Positions 6,464-14,132 of a stretch of 37,405 bases of DNA are shown piece by piece. Numbering within the stretch: position 1 is the first letter of the stretch; each line of letters begins with the position of its first letter. A model generated the notes under the pieces. That model had not been told where the DNA came from, did not search any database, and worked only from the letters and a program-made list of their open reading frames with translations. A program made the position numbers and the translations under genes. Source of the stretch: Porphyromonadaceae bacterium UBA3318 (GTDB lineage: Bacteria; Bacteroidota; Bacteroidia; Bacteroidales; Muribaculaceae); the NCBI GenBank assembly GCA_002361235.1, contig DESI01000032.1:1-37405 (forward strand), written 5' to 3'.

Positions 6464-7819
6464 TCAGAGGCGGATGCGGCGGAAGTAGCGGAGGGACATC
6501 AGGCTGGCGCAGAGCAGGGCGACGTTGAAGCTCCAGTAGGCGCCGAGGTTGCCGCCGCCGAAGCCTGTGGCAAAGAGCATCAGCAACGGAATGCCGACGG
6601 CAATGTAGGACGTGACGGAAATCCACAACAGGTATTTCACCTGGCCGGTGCCTCGGATGGCGTTGCAGAATGTCAGCTGCGAGGCGTCGAAGTATTGATA
6701 CACCACTAATGGCAGTATCAGCGCCGTGGCGCTGGCTATCACTTCCACCCCCTTGGCTCCTTCGGCCGAGGTGTTGATGAAGATGTTGATCAGCGGTTCG
6801 GCAAAGAGTATGAACACCAGCGAGGCGATGGTAGCCAGCACGAGGTTGATGTGCAGTCCGGCGCGCGCCACGGCTCCGGCTCCCTGCTCGTTGCGCAGTC
6901 CGGCGTAATAGGCCACGCGGATGGCCACTGCCGAGGCGAAGCTCATGAATACCATGAATCCGAGCTGGCTGATGGTGTTCACCACCTGATAGGCGGCGAG
7001 CTGCACCGGTCCGAACCATCCCACCACCACGGCGCCGACGGTCCACAGCACGCACTCGGCGCCGCTCTGAAGCATCAGCGGCCATGATGTCTTCCACGCC
7101 CTGACACGCTCGGCGCCACGCCGGCAACGCGCGGTGAACCCTCCCTGATAGTCACGGTATCTGTGCAGCTTCCGGAACGCCGCCCACATGGACAGCATGG
7201 CCACCGTACGCGCGAATACAGTGGCGATACCCGCGCCTGACAGTCCCATCTCGGGGAAGCCTAACTTACCGTATATCAGAACCCAGTTGCCGAATATGTT
7301 GAGCAGGATGCCTCCGACAGTGACCCACATCGGCACGGAGGTGTATTCGATGCCGTTGGAGCTCTGCGCCAGCACGTTGTATATGGCCATAGGCACCGGC
7401 ATGAGCATCAGTATCAGATAATAGGACTGAATCTGAGCCAGCAGTTCCGGTGCCTGGCCCATATAGGGGAGCATGAAATACATCAGGCCCATTATCAGGG
7501 TGCAGATCAGGGCCATGGCCATGTTCACCTGCAGCGAGCCGCGCGTTATCGAGCCGGCCTCTCGGCATTTCCGTTGCGAATACAGCGCCCCGACCAGCGG
7601 CGTCACGCCGCTGGCCAGGCCCATCATCATGACGTTGGGCACCAGAAACAGACTGTTGACGAACGCGGCGGCTGCCAGTGAATTGACACTGTAGTGGCCC
7701 ACCATGATGGTGTCGCTGAACGCGAACACGATAACGCTGAGCTGGGTCACCAGAATCGGACCTCCCAGTTGCAGCAGCTTGCGATACTCCTCTTTATATT
7801 TTTTCAGAAATCCGGTCAT
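6464..7819 (-). CDS. MATE family cation/drug antiporter
   Basis: A 451-residue inner-membrane exporter coupling outward transport of organic cations or drugs to Na+ or H+ entry. The start at 7819 (MTGFLKKYKEEYRKLL) gives the standard MATE length; an in-frame ATG at 7954 would add 45 residues unlike the family. Typical features are LGGPILVTQLSVIVFAFSDTIMVG in the first helix, LASGVTPLVGALYSQ in the second, and the two-lobe layout of 12 helices with a charged mid-loop near residue 230. LSGAGIATVFARTVAML marks the end of the first lobe. It is transcribed divergently from the TolC operon; two adjacent dyads overlap its likely promoter. Confidence 0.92.
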   Translation of the reverse strand: MTGFLKKYKEEYRKLLQLGGPILVTQLSVIVFAFSDTIMVGHYSVNSLAAAAFVNSLFLVPNVMMMGLASGVTPLVGALYSQRKCREAGSITRGSLQVNMAMALICTLIMGLMYFMLPYMGQAPELLAQIQSYYLILMLMPVPMAIYNVLAQSSNGIEYTSVPMWVTVGGILLNIFGNWVLIYGKLGFPEMGLSGAGIATVFARTVAMLSMWAAFRKLHRYRDYQGGFTARCRRGAERVRAWKTSWPLMLQSGAECVLWTVGAVVVGWFGPVQLAAYQVVNTISQLGFMVFMSFASAVAIRVAYYAGLRNEQGAGAVARAGLHINLVLATIASLVFILFAEPLINIFINTSAEGAKGVEVIASATALILPLVVYQYFDASQLTFCNAIRGTGQVKYLLWISVTSYIAVGIPLLMLFATGFGGGNLGAYWSFNVALLCASLMSLRYFRRIRL

Positions 7820-7929
7820 ATAAAATCCGCTTAGCTCCTTGAATCCTAAATGGCAAAAACTCCGTATGTTGAGTAACGGCAAGGACACTCCTATTATTTG
7901 ATGATTGATAATTTTATGCTCCAAAAAGG

Positions 7930-7968
7930 ACATTTGTTGGTCAAATGTACGCATTTTAATATATGCGT
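7930..7968. promoter_or_regulatory. Two abutting dyads over the MATE promoter
   Basis: Dyad 1 is ACATTTG/CAAATGT with a 5-nt centre (7930-7948). Dyad 2 is ACGCAT/ATGCGT with an 8-nt centre (7949-7968). On the minus strand TACATTTG (7949-7942) is a perfect -7 box, with ATTG (7972-7969) 19 nt upstream as a -33 box. Dyad 1 therefore covers the -7 box and dyad 2 fills the spacer. The layout suits repressor binding in the intergenic region between two exporters. No regulator gene is adjacent. Confidence 0.5.
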
Positions 7969-8033
7969 CAATTCTTTGGCTGTCTTTTTGCGTTTATTAA
8001 GAGTAGCGAAATTCCACATAGAATCATATCTTT

Positions 8034-9482
8034 ATGGCAAAATACAGACGCTCCATATTGACTCTTGTTATAGCCGCGGCCGGTGTCGCGGGCGTCAGCG
8101 CACAGGGCGGCGTGGTGAGCCTGGACTCATGCCGCAGCATGGCGTTGCGCAACAACAAGACCATCGCGATAGCGCAGGAGACGGTGACCGGCACCGGCTA
8201 TGACCGCAAGGCGGCCAAGGCCATGTATCTGCCCGGCATCGATTTCAGCGCCGCTTATATGTACAATCAGCGTAAGATCAATCTGCTGGCCGAGGACGCC
8301 AAACTTCCCACCATGTCGTTCAATCCCGGCACCGGCAAGTTCGATTGGAACATACTTACCGACCCTTCGGGCAATCCGATCAAGAATCCCGACGGCGGAG
8401 GTTACATTCCTACCGAGGTGGCCGTGATACCCAAGGACGCGCTGAGTTTCGACACGCACCATATCTTTACGGGCGCGGTGACGCTGACGCAGCCGGTGTT
8501 CATGGGCGGAACCATCAAGGCCCTGAACGACATAGCCCGGTATGCCGAGAGCGCGGCCGTGGCCGGGCGCAACGCCGTGGTGCAGGAGGTGACCTACGCC
8601 GTGGACCAGGCCTACTGGCTGGTGGTGTCGCTGCGCGCCAAGCAGAAACTGGCCGAGAGTTTCGTCCAGCTTGTCGATACGCTGCACCGCAACGTCGAGG
8701 CGATGTACGAGGAGGGAGTGGCTACGCGCAGCGACGTGCTGACCGTGGACGTGAAGCTGAACGAGGCCCGAATAATGGAGACCAAGGTGAACGACGGACT
8801 GACGCTGGCGCGCATGAACCTGGCGCAGGTGTGCGGCCTCCCCGCCGATACGCAGCTCACGCTGAGCGACGAAGTGGACGGAGTGTCGTCGACACCGCCG
8901 GCATATACATACAATCTGGAGGACGTGTACGCCAACCGTCAGGACCTGGAGGCCATACGCCAGGGAATAAACGTGCTGAAAGGACGCGAAAAGATGGTGA
9001 TGGGTACGATGCTTCCGAAGGTCGGCGTGTTCGGAGCGTATGAATTCTCGACGCCTAACCTCAACAACGGCTTCAGCAAGCATGTGCGCGGCGGCTTCTC
9101 GGTAGGCGCGGCGCTGACTATCCCTATCTGGCACTGGGGGGGCAACTACAATCATTACAGGGCAGCCAAGAGCGCCACGCGCGCCCAGCAGCTGATGCTG
9201 GAGGACATGGAGCAGAAAGTGGAACTCCAGGTGTCGCAGGCCAGGTTCAAGTTCAAGGAGGCGTTCAAGACCCTGGACATGACGCGCTCCAACATGCGCA
9301 GCGCGCAGGAGAACCTGGACAACGCCCGCATCGCCTTCAAGGAGGGCGTGATGACCACAAACGACGTGATACTGGCCCAGACCGGCTGGCTTCAGGCCAA
9401 TTCCGAGAAGATAGATGCGGAAATAGGAGTGCGCCTGTGCGAGGTATATCTGGCCAAGGTGCTTGGCACCCTCGGCAATTAA
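8034..9482 (+). CDS. TolC-family outer membrane efflux protein
   Basis: The outer-membrane channel of a tripartite exporter. The signal peptide MAKYRRSILTLVIAAAGVAG ends near VSAQ (cleavage about residue 23). The 482-residue protein shows the TolC pattern of two similar halves with long helices: SLDSCRSMALRNNKTIAIA near 30, LTQPVFMGG, an extended helix from about 170 to 260, and the second-half IPIWHWGGNYNHY and MTTNDVILAQTGWLQA. It begins a tight operon, with the membrane-fusion protein 42 nt downstream and two ABC-2 permeases after it. Confidence 0.92.
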   Translation: MAKYRRSILTLVIAAAGVAGVSAQGGVVSLDSCRSMALRNNKTIAIAQETVTGTGYDRKAAKAMYLPGIDFSAAYMYNQRKINLLAEDAKLPTMSFNPGTGKFDWNILTDPSGNPIKNPDGGGYIPTEVAVIPKDALSFDTHHIFTGAVTLTQPVFMGGTIKALNDIARYAESAAVAGRNAVVQEVTYAVDQAYWLVVSLRAKQKLAESFVQLVDTLHRNVEAMYEEGVATRSDVLTVDVKLNEARIMETKVNDGLTLARMNLAQVCGLPADTQLTLSDEVDGVSSTPPAYTYNLEDVYANRQDLEAIRQGINVLKGREKMVMGTMLPKVGVFGAYEFSTPNLNNGFSKHVRGGFSVGAALTIPIWHWGGNYNHYRAAKSATRAQQLMLEDMEQKVELQVSQARFKFKEAFKTLDMTRSNMRSAQENLDNARIAFKEGVMTTNDVILAQTGWLQANSEKIDAEIGVRLCEVYLAKVLGTLGN

Positions 9483-9524
9483 AACGGTATGCCCGGTAAT
9501 TAAGAAACGGAAAAATACAGCGAG

Positions 9525-10658
9525 ATGGCAACAGACAATAATACACAGCAGAGAGAAAACATGACGCCGGCATCCGGCAGCGTGACGTCGGAGAAGGTGC
9601 CCGTGGTGCGCATAGTGCCTATGGGCGAGGAAGATCCGGTGGCAGTGTCCCAAAAAGACAGATTCCTGTTAAGCACCATCGTGGTGCTGCTCATAATACT
9701 TGCGGCGCTTGCGGTGCTGGGCTTTCTTGTGATCAAGCCCGGCCCCGACGTGGTGCAGGGTCAGGGGGAGGCCACCGAGATTCGTGTGTCGGGCAAGATG
9801 CCGGGCCGTGTGGCTCATATATATGTAGAGGAAGGTCAGCAGGTGCGCAAGGGCGACACGCTGGTGCACATAGTCTCGCCTCTGGTCGACGCGCAGTATG
9901 ACGAGGCGCAGGCCATGGAGGACGTGGCGGCGGCCGGCCGTAAGAAAGTGGACGCGGGCACACGTGTTCAGATAGTGCAGGCTGCCAGGGACGTGTGGGA
10001 GCAGGCCCAGGCCGGCGTGACCATCGCCGAGAAGACCTACCGGCGCATGGAGGCGCTCTATGCCAAGGGTGTGGTGTCGGCCCAGCGCCGCGACGAGGCC
10101 AAGGCCGCATACGAGATGGCGAAATCGGGCGCCGAGGCCGCCCGGTCAAGTTATGAGCTGGCCAAGTCCGGGGCACAGCCCGAAGATAAGGAGACCGCCA
10201 GCGCGCTGGTGACCGTGGCCAAGATGTCGACCAAGAAGGTGGAGGCCATACGCGAGGACCAGTACCTGACCGCGCCGTTCGACGGCGAGATCATCAGCAT
10301 CTATCCCGCCGTGTCGGAACTTATAGCTACGGGCGCGCCCGTAGCAACGCTGCAGCTGCCCGACCGCTGGGCCGTGTTCAACGTGCGCGAGACAATGCTG
10401 AAAGACATTGAGGTTGGCACGAAGCTAAAGGTGTATATTCCTGCTCTGGACATGAATACGGAAATGACCGTATTCTATATCAAGGACTTAGGTACATACG
10501 CCAACTGGCAGGCCACCAAGGCCACAGGCGATTATGACGCCCGCACGTTCCAGATCAAGGCACGCCCCGAGAAGCCCATTGAGAATTTCCGTCCCGGAAT
10601 GTCGGTGGTGTACAAGGGCGTGGCCGGTAAGGCAGAAGGTAAAGAAGGTAAGAAATGA
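9525..10658 (+). CDS. HlyD-family membrane fusion protein
   Basis: The periplasmic adaptor linking inner-membrane permeases to the TolC channel. A 377-residue protein with a cytoplasmic N-tail, one membrane helix (about residues 48-70), then a lipoyl/biotinyl-like half (GRVAHIYVEEGQQVRKGDTL, 94-113), a coiled-coil hairpin (about 125-230, rich in Ala/Glu/Lys), the second lipoyl half (YLTAPFDGEIISIYP) and beta-barrel domains. It overlaps the next gene by 4 nt (ATGA), so its amount is probably tied to the permease. Confidence 0.92.
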   Translation: MATDNNTQQRENMTPASGSVTSEKVPVVRIVPMGEEDPVAVSQKDRFLLSTIVVLLIILAALAVLGFLVIKPGPDVVQGQGEATEIRVSGKMPGRVAHIYVEEGQQVRKGDTLVHIVSPLVDAQYDEAQAMEDVAAAGRKKVDAGTRVQIVQAARDVWEQAQAGVTIAEKTYRRMEALYAKGVVSAQRRDEAKAAYEMAKSGAEAARSSYELAKSGAQPEDKETASALVTVAKMSTKKVEAIREDQYLTAPFDGEIISIYPAVSELIATGAPVATLQLPDRWAVFNVRETMLKDIEVGTKLKVYIPALDMNTEMTVFYIKDLGTYANWQATKATGDYDARTFQIKARPEKPIENFRPGMSVVYKGVAGKAEGKEGKK

Positions 10659-11854
10659 AAACGGAACCCCGTGGCAGCAAGGTGTGGATTATTCCCGACA
10701 CAGTGAAGGGAATAATGGTACGCTCCCTGATCCAGATAGCGCGCAGACCGCTGATGTGGGTCGGGCTGTTCCTGCTGCCGCTGTTCATGTTCCTGTTCAT
10801 AGGCACCATGCTTGACGCAGGACTGCCCACGCGCATCCCGGCCGGCATCGTCGACAAGGACGGCACAAAGCTGTCGCGTGGCATCACCCAGACCTTAAGC
10901 GGCATGCAGATGGTGGACCTGAAGGAGACGCCCAATTCCTATACACAGGCGCGCCAGATGCTGCAGGAGGGCAAGATATACGGATTCTTCATGATTCCGG
11001 AAAACTTCCAGTCCGACCTGCTGTCGGGACGCAAGCCGGCCATCACGTTCTATACCAACATGGCGTACTACGTGCCCGGCACGCTGCTGTTCAAGACCTT
11101 CAAGGCCACGGCGATATACTCCAAGGCAGGAGTGGCCATGGAGGTGGTGCAGGACGTGGGCCAGAATCCTGAGAATTTCGCCTCGCTGATGATGCCCGTC
11201 AACGTGACGTCGCGCTGTATAGGCAATCCGCAGCTGAACTACGGCATATACCTCGGCAACTCGTTCATGCCCGCAGTGCTGCAGCTGATGATAATGCTGT
11301 GCACCGTGTTCGCCCTCGGGCAGGAAGTAAAATACCACACGTCGCCCCGCCTCATGAAGATGGCGCACGGATCGATAGCCCGGGCATTGTTCGGCAAGCT
11401 GTTCCCGCAGACAGTGATATGGTGGGTGATGGCATTTTTCCTGACCGCATGGATGTTCAGGTTCAACCACTATCCCATGTATGGCCAATGGTGGGTCATA
11501 GCCCTGTCGCAGCTGCTGTATGTGGTGGCGTCGCAGGCATTTGCCGTGGCCGTGTTCGGCATTCTGCCCAATCTGCGGTTCAGTCTGTCGGTGTGCGCGC
11601 TGACAGGTATATTGACGTTCTCGATCGCCGCCTATTCGTTTCCGGTGCAGAGCATGTACAGCGGATTGGCCATATTCAGCTATCTGATGCCGGCCCGCTA
11701 TAACTTCCTGATATACGCCAACACCGCGCTGAACGGCCTGCCGTTCCACTATTCGGGAATATGGTTCGCCTGCTATTTAGTGTATCCGTTGCTGGCCATA
11801 CTTCTGATGGGACGCATCAAGAAGGCATTTGTGAAACCTGTATATACTCCCTGA
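10655..11854 (+). CDS. ABC-2 type permease (first of two)
   Basis: An inner-membrane permease of the ABC2_membrane_3 / YhgE-like group, 399 residues. It has an N-terminal helix (about 30-50, VGLFLLPLFMFLFIGTML), a large extracytoplasmic domain (about 55-210) and at least five helices in the C-terminal half. The loop starts IPAGIVDKDGTKLSRGITQTL, the usual opening of this domain. It overlaps the HlyD gene by 4 nt and lies 1 nt before its partner, so the two should form a heterodimer. No ATP-binding subunit is encoded in the operon. Confidence 0.9.
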   Translation: MKTEPRGSKVWIIPDTVKGIMVRSLIQIARRPLMWVGLFLLPLFMFLFIGTMLDAGLPTRIPAGIVDKDGTKLSRGITQTLSGMQMVDLKETPNSYTQARQMLQEGKIYGFFMIPENFQSDLLSGRKPAITFYTNMAYYVPGTLLFKTFKATAIYSKAGVAMEVVQDVGQNPENFASLMMPVNVTSRCIGNPQLNYGIYLGNSFMPAVLQLMIMLCTVFALGQEVKYHTSPRLMKMAHGSIARALFGKLFPQTVIWWVMAFFLTAWMFRFNHYPMYGQWWVIALSQLLYVVASQAFAVAVFGILPNLRFSLSVCALTGILTFSIAAYSFPVQSMYSGLAIFSYLMPARYNFLIYANTALNGLPFHYSGIWFACYLVYPLLAILLMGRIKKAFVKPVYTP

Positions 11855-11855
11855 T

Positions 11856-13148
11856 ATGAGGTATCGGAATAGAAAGAAACGGAGTCCGTGGGGACATGTC
11901 AAGGCGTGGCTGACACGGCTGTTCCGTGTGTACGCGCACGAGTTCACCCTGGTGCTGCATGACAAGGGGCTGTTGCTGTTCTTCGGCTTCCTGCCGTTCG
12001 TGTATCCGGTGCTCTATTCGCTGATATACAATCCGGAAGTGGTGCGCGAGGTGGAGATGATCGTGGTGGACCACGACCGCACGCCGCTCAGCCGCGAGCT
12101 GGTGCGCAATATAGATGCCTGCGAGCAGGCCTGGGTCATGGGCTATGCCGCCGACCTGGCCGAGGCGCGCGAGGCGATGAACCGGGGCGACTGTTACGCC
12201 ATCCTGGAGATACCGGAGGGATTCGACCGCAAGGTGGGACGCGGCGAGACCGGCAATGCCGTGATGTACTGCGAGATGAGCCTGCTGCTCAGGTATAAGT
12301 CGCTGCTGATAGCCGTCACGAACGTGATGGAGGAAATGGGCTCGGAACTGATGACCGAGACCATAAACCGTGTCGGGCCATTGGTAGGCACCATCACCGA
12401 CGGCAACCTGATGCCCATCGTGAATGCAAGTTTAGGAAACATCAAGAGCGGGTTCGATTCGTTCATCATGCCGGCCGTGATAATCCTGATATTGCAGCAG
12501 TGTCTGATACTTGTGGTCGGAATGGCCGGAGGCGCCAAGCACGAGAATCCCAGGATGACGCTGTATAATCCCTATAACTACATGGGCTCCACCATAGGCA
12601 CCATGCTGGGGCAGGCATTGTGTTACATGACCATCATGTTCATACCGTGCGTGTTCATGATACACTATGTGCCGATGATATTCCGGTTCCCCATGGCCGG
12701 GAACGTGCTTGAGGAACTGATGTTCCTGTTGCCGATGACGTTAGGGTGCGTCGGCATGGGTTTCGTGTTCCAGGCCGTGGTGACGGAACGCGAGTCGGTG
12801 TTCGTGAGCTGGGTGGTGACGTCGCTGCTGTTCCTGCTGATATCCGGCATAATCTGGCCGCGTTACGACATGCCGGTGGTATGGCGCTGGCTCGGCGCGA
12901 TATTCCCGTCGACATGGGGCGTGGAAGGATTCGTGAAGATGAACACCGACGGCTCCCGGCTGTGGCAGGTGGGTTCGGAATATATCAATCTGTGGATTCT
13001 GGCCGTTGTATGGTGGATAGCGGGATGGTGCGCCCAGAAATGGGTGGTGCATCCCGAGATAAGACGCCACGAGCTGCAGCGTGCGGTAGTCGTGGCGCAG
13101 ATTAAGGCACAACGAACGGAACGTGATGAAACTGAGGTTCAAGGATAA
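11856..13148 (+). CDS. ABC-2 type permease (second of two)
   Basis: A 430-residue partner of the preceding permease with the same plan: one N-terminal helix (KGLLLFFGFLPFVYPVLYSL, about 45-64), an extracytoplasmic domain opening with EMIVVDHDRTPLSRELV, and a C-terminal block of helices including VIILILQQCLILVVGMAGG. The C-terminal tail is basic and charged (RTERDETEVQG) and overlaps the next gene by 23 nt in another frame. No Walker A or ABC signature is present, so it does not carry its own ATPase. Confidence 0.9.
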   Translation: MRYRNRKKRSPWGHVKAWLTRLFRVYAHEFTLVLHDKGLLLFFGFLPFVYPVLYSLIYNPEVVREVEMIVVDHDRTPLSRELVRNIDACEQAWVMGYAADLAEAREAMNRGDCYAILEIPEGFDRKVGRGETGNAVMYCEMSLLLRYKSLLIAVTNVMEEMGSELMTETINRVGPLVGTITDGNLMPIVNASLGNIKSGFDSFIMPAVIILILQQCLILVVGMAGGAKHENPRMTLYNPYNYMGSTIGTMLGQALCYMTIMFIPCVFMIHYVPMIFRFPMAGNVLEELMFLLPMTLGCVGMGFVFQAVVTERESVFVSWVVTSLLFLLISGIIWPRYDMPVVWRWLGAIFPSTWGVEGFVKMNTDGSRLWQVGSEYINLWILAVVWWIAGWCAQKWVVHPEIRRHELQRAVVVAQIKAQRTERDETEVQG

Positions 13149-14067
13149 GATCAATTACATATTATTGTGCGGCGTGGTGTATCCGCTGTCGCTGGTGCCG
13201 TTAAGGGTGCTGTATCTGTTTGCCGACGTCACGGCGTGGCTGGCGCGCTGCGTGGTGCATTACCGCCGGGGCACCGTGCGCCGCAACATAGAGGAGGCGT
13301 TTCCCGACAGGGACACCAAGGAGCTGCGCCGCATCGAAAAGGGATTCTATCACTGGCTGGCCGATTACGGCGTGGAGACTCTGAAGCTCCTGACCATGTC
13401 AGAGCGCACCATCAGGCGGCGCCTTGTGGTGGAGAATGCGGAGCAGGTGAGCCGCGCGCTGGAACAGGGCCGCAACGTCACCCTGTTCTTGGGTCATTAC
13501 TGCAACTGGGAATGGGTGTCGTCGTTGCCCGTTCATTTCCCTAAGGATGCGGTGTGCGCGCAGGTGTACCATCCGCTGCACAACAAGGCGATGGACCGTC
13601 TGTTCATCAGGATACGCACGCATTTCCACGCCAATAACGAGCCGATGAAGGAGATAATGCGCTTCCTGATAGACTGCAAGCGCAGTGGCAGGCCGTCGGT
13701 GACCGGTTTCATAGCCGACCAGCGGCCCGGCTGGGAGGCGCATCTGTTCGTCGATTTCCTGAACCACGATACGGCGGTGTTCACCGGACCGGAACGAATC
13801 TCGAAGTTCCTGGATTCCGAGGTGTATTACTGCCATCTGAGCCGTCCGAAGCGAGGCCGGTACGTATTGAAGTTCGTGCCGATTACAGATACACCGAAAA
13901 AGGAGCCTGACTTCTCGATCACGCGCCGATACTTCGACATGCTGCAGGCCAACATCAGCGAAGCGCCGCAGTATTATCTGTGGAGCCACAAGCGGTGGAA
14001 GCGAACCCGCGAGCAATATTACGAGCGCTGGGGCGACCACAAGGACGAGATGCTGGCGCATCTGTGA
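13126..14067 (+). CDS. LpxL/HtrB-like lysophospholipid acyltransferase
   Basis: A membrane-bound acyltransferase that adds a secondary acyl chain to lipid A, or a related acyl acceptor, on the inner face of the inner membrane. The 313-residue protein has one N-terminal hydrophobic helix (about 10-40) and the LPLAT active-site motif FLGHYCNWEW, giving the H-X4-E pair His124/Glu129. VTGFIADQRPGW and the PERISKF region match the later LpxL blocks. ATG at 13126 is chosen; GTG at 13123 is also possible. The start lies inside the end of the second permease gene, so translation is probably coupled. Lipid A as acceptor is inferred. Confidence 0.87.
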   Translation: MKLRFKDKINYILLCGVVYPLSLVPLRVLYLFADVTAWLARCVVHYRRGTVRRNIEEAFPDRDTKELRRIEKGFYHWLADYGVETLKLLTMSERTIRRRLVVENAEQVSRALEQGRNVTLFLGHYCNWEWVSSLPVHFPKDAVCAQVYHPLHNKAMDRLFIRIRTHFHANNEPMKEIMRFLIDCKRSGRPSVTGFIADQRPGWEAHLFVDFLNHDTAVFTGPERISKFLDSEVYYCHLSRPKRGRYVLKFVPITDTPKKEPDFSITRRYFDMLQANISEAPQYYLWSHKRWKRTREQYYERWGDHKDEMLAHL

Positions 14068-14132
14068 TACGGTGAATGGCGTTGTGAGGCGTCATTTGAC
14101 AATATCGAGGGGATGAACTTCGTTTTAAAGAG

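Noticed and set aside
8127..9653. Long open frame (508 codons) on the minus strand
   Set aside because: It lies entirely opposite the TolC gene and the start of the HlyD gene, has His/Arg/Gly-rich composition and no motif. Such frames arise because stop codons are rare opposite GC-rich coding sequence.
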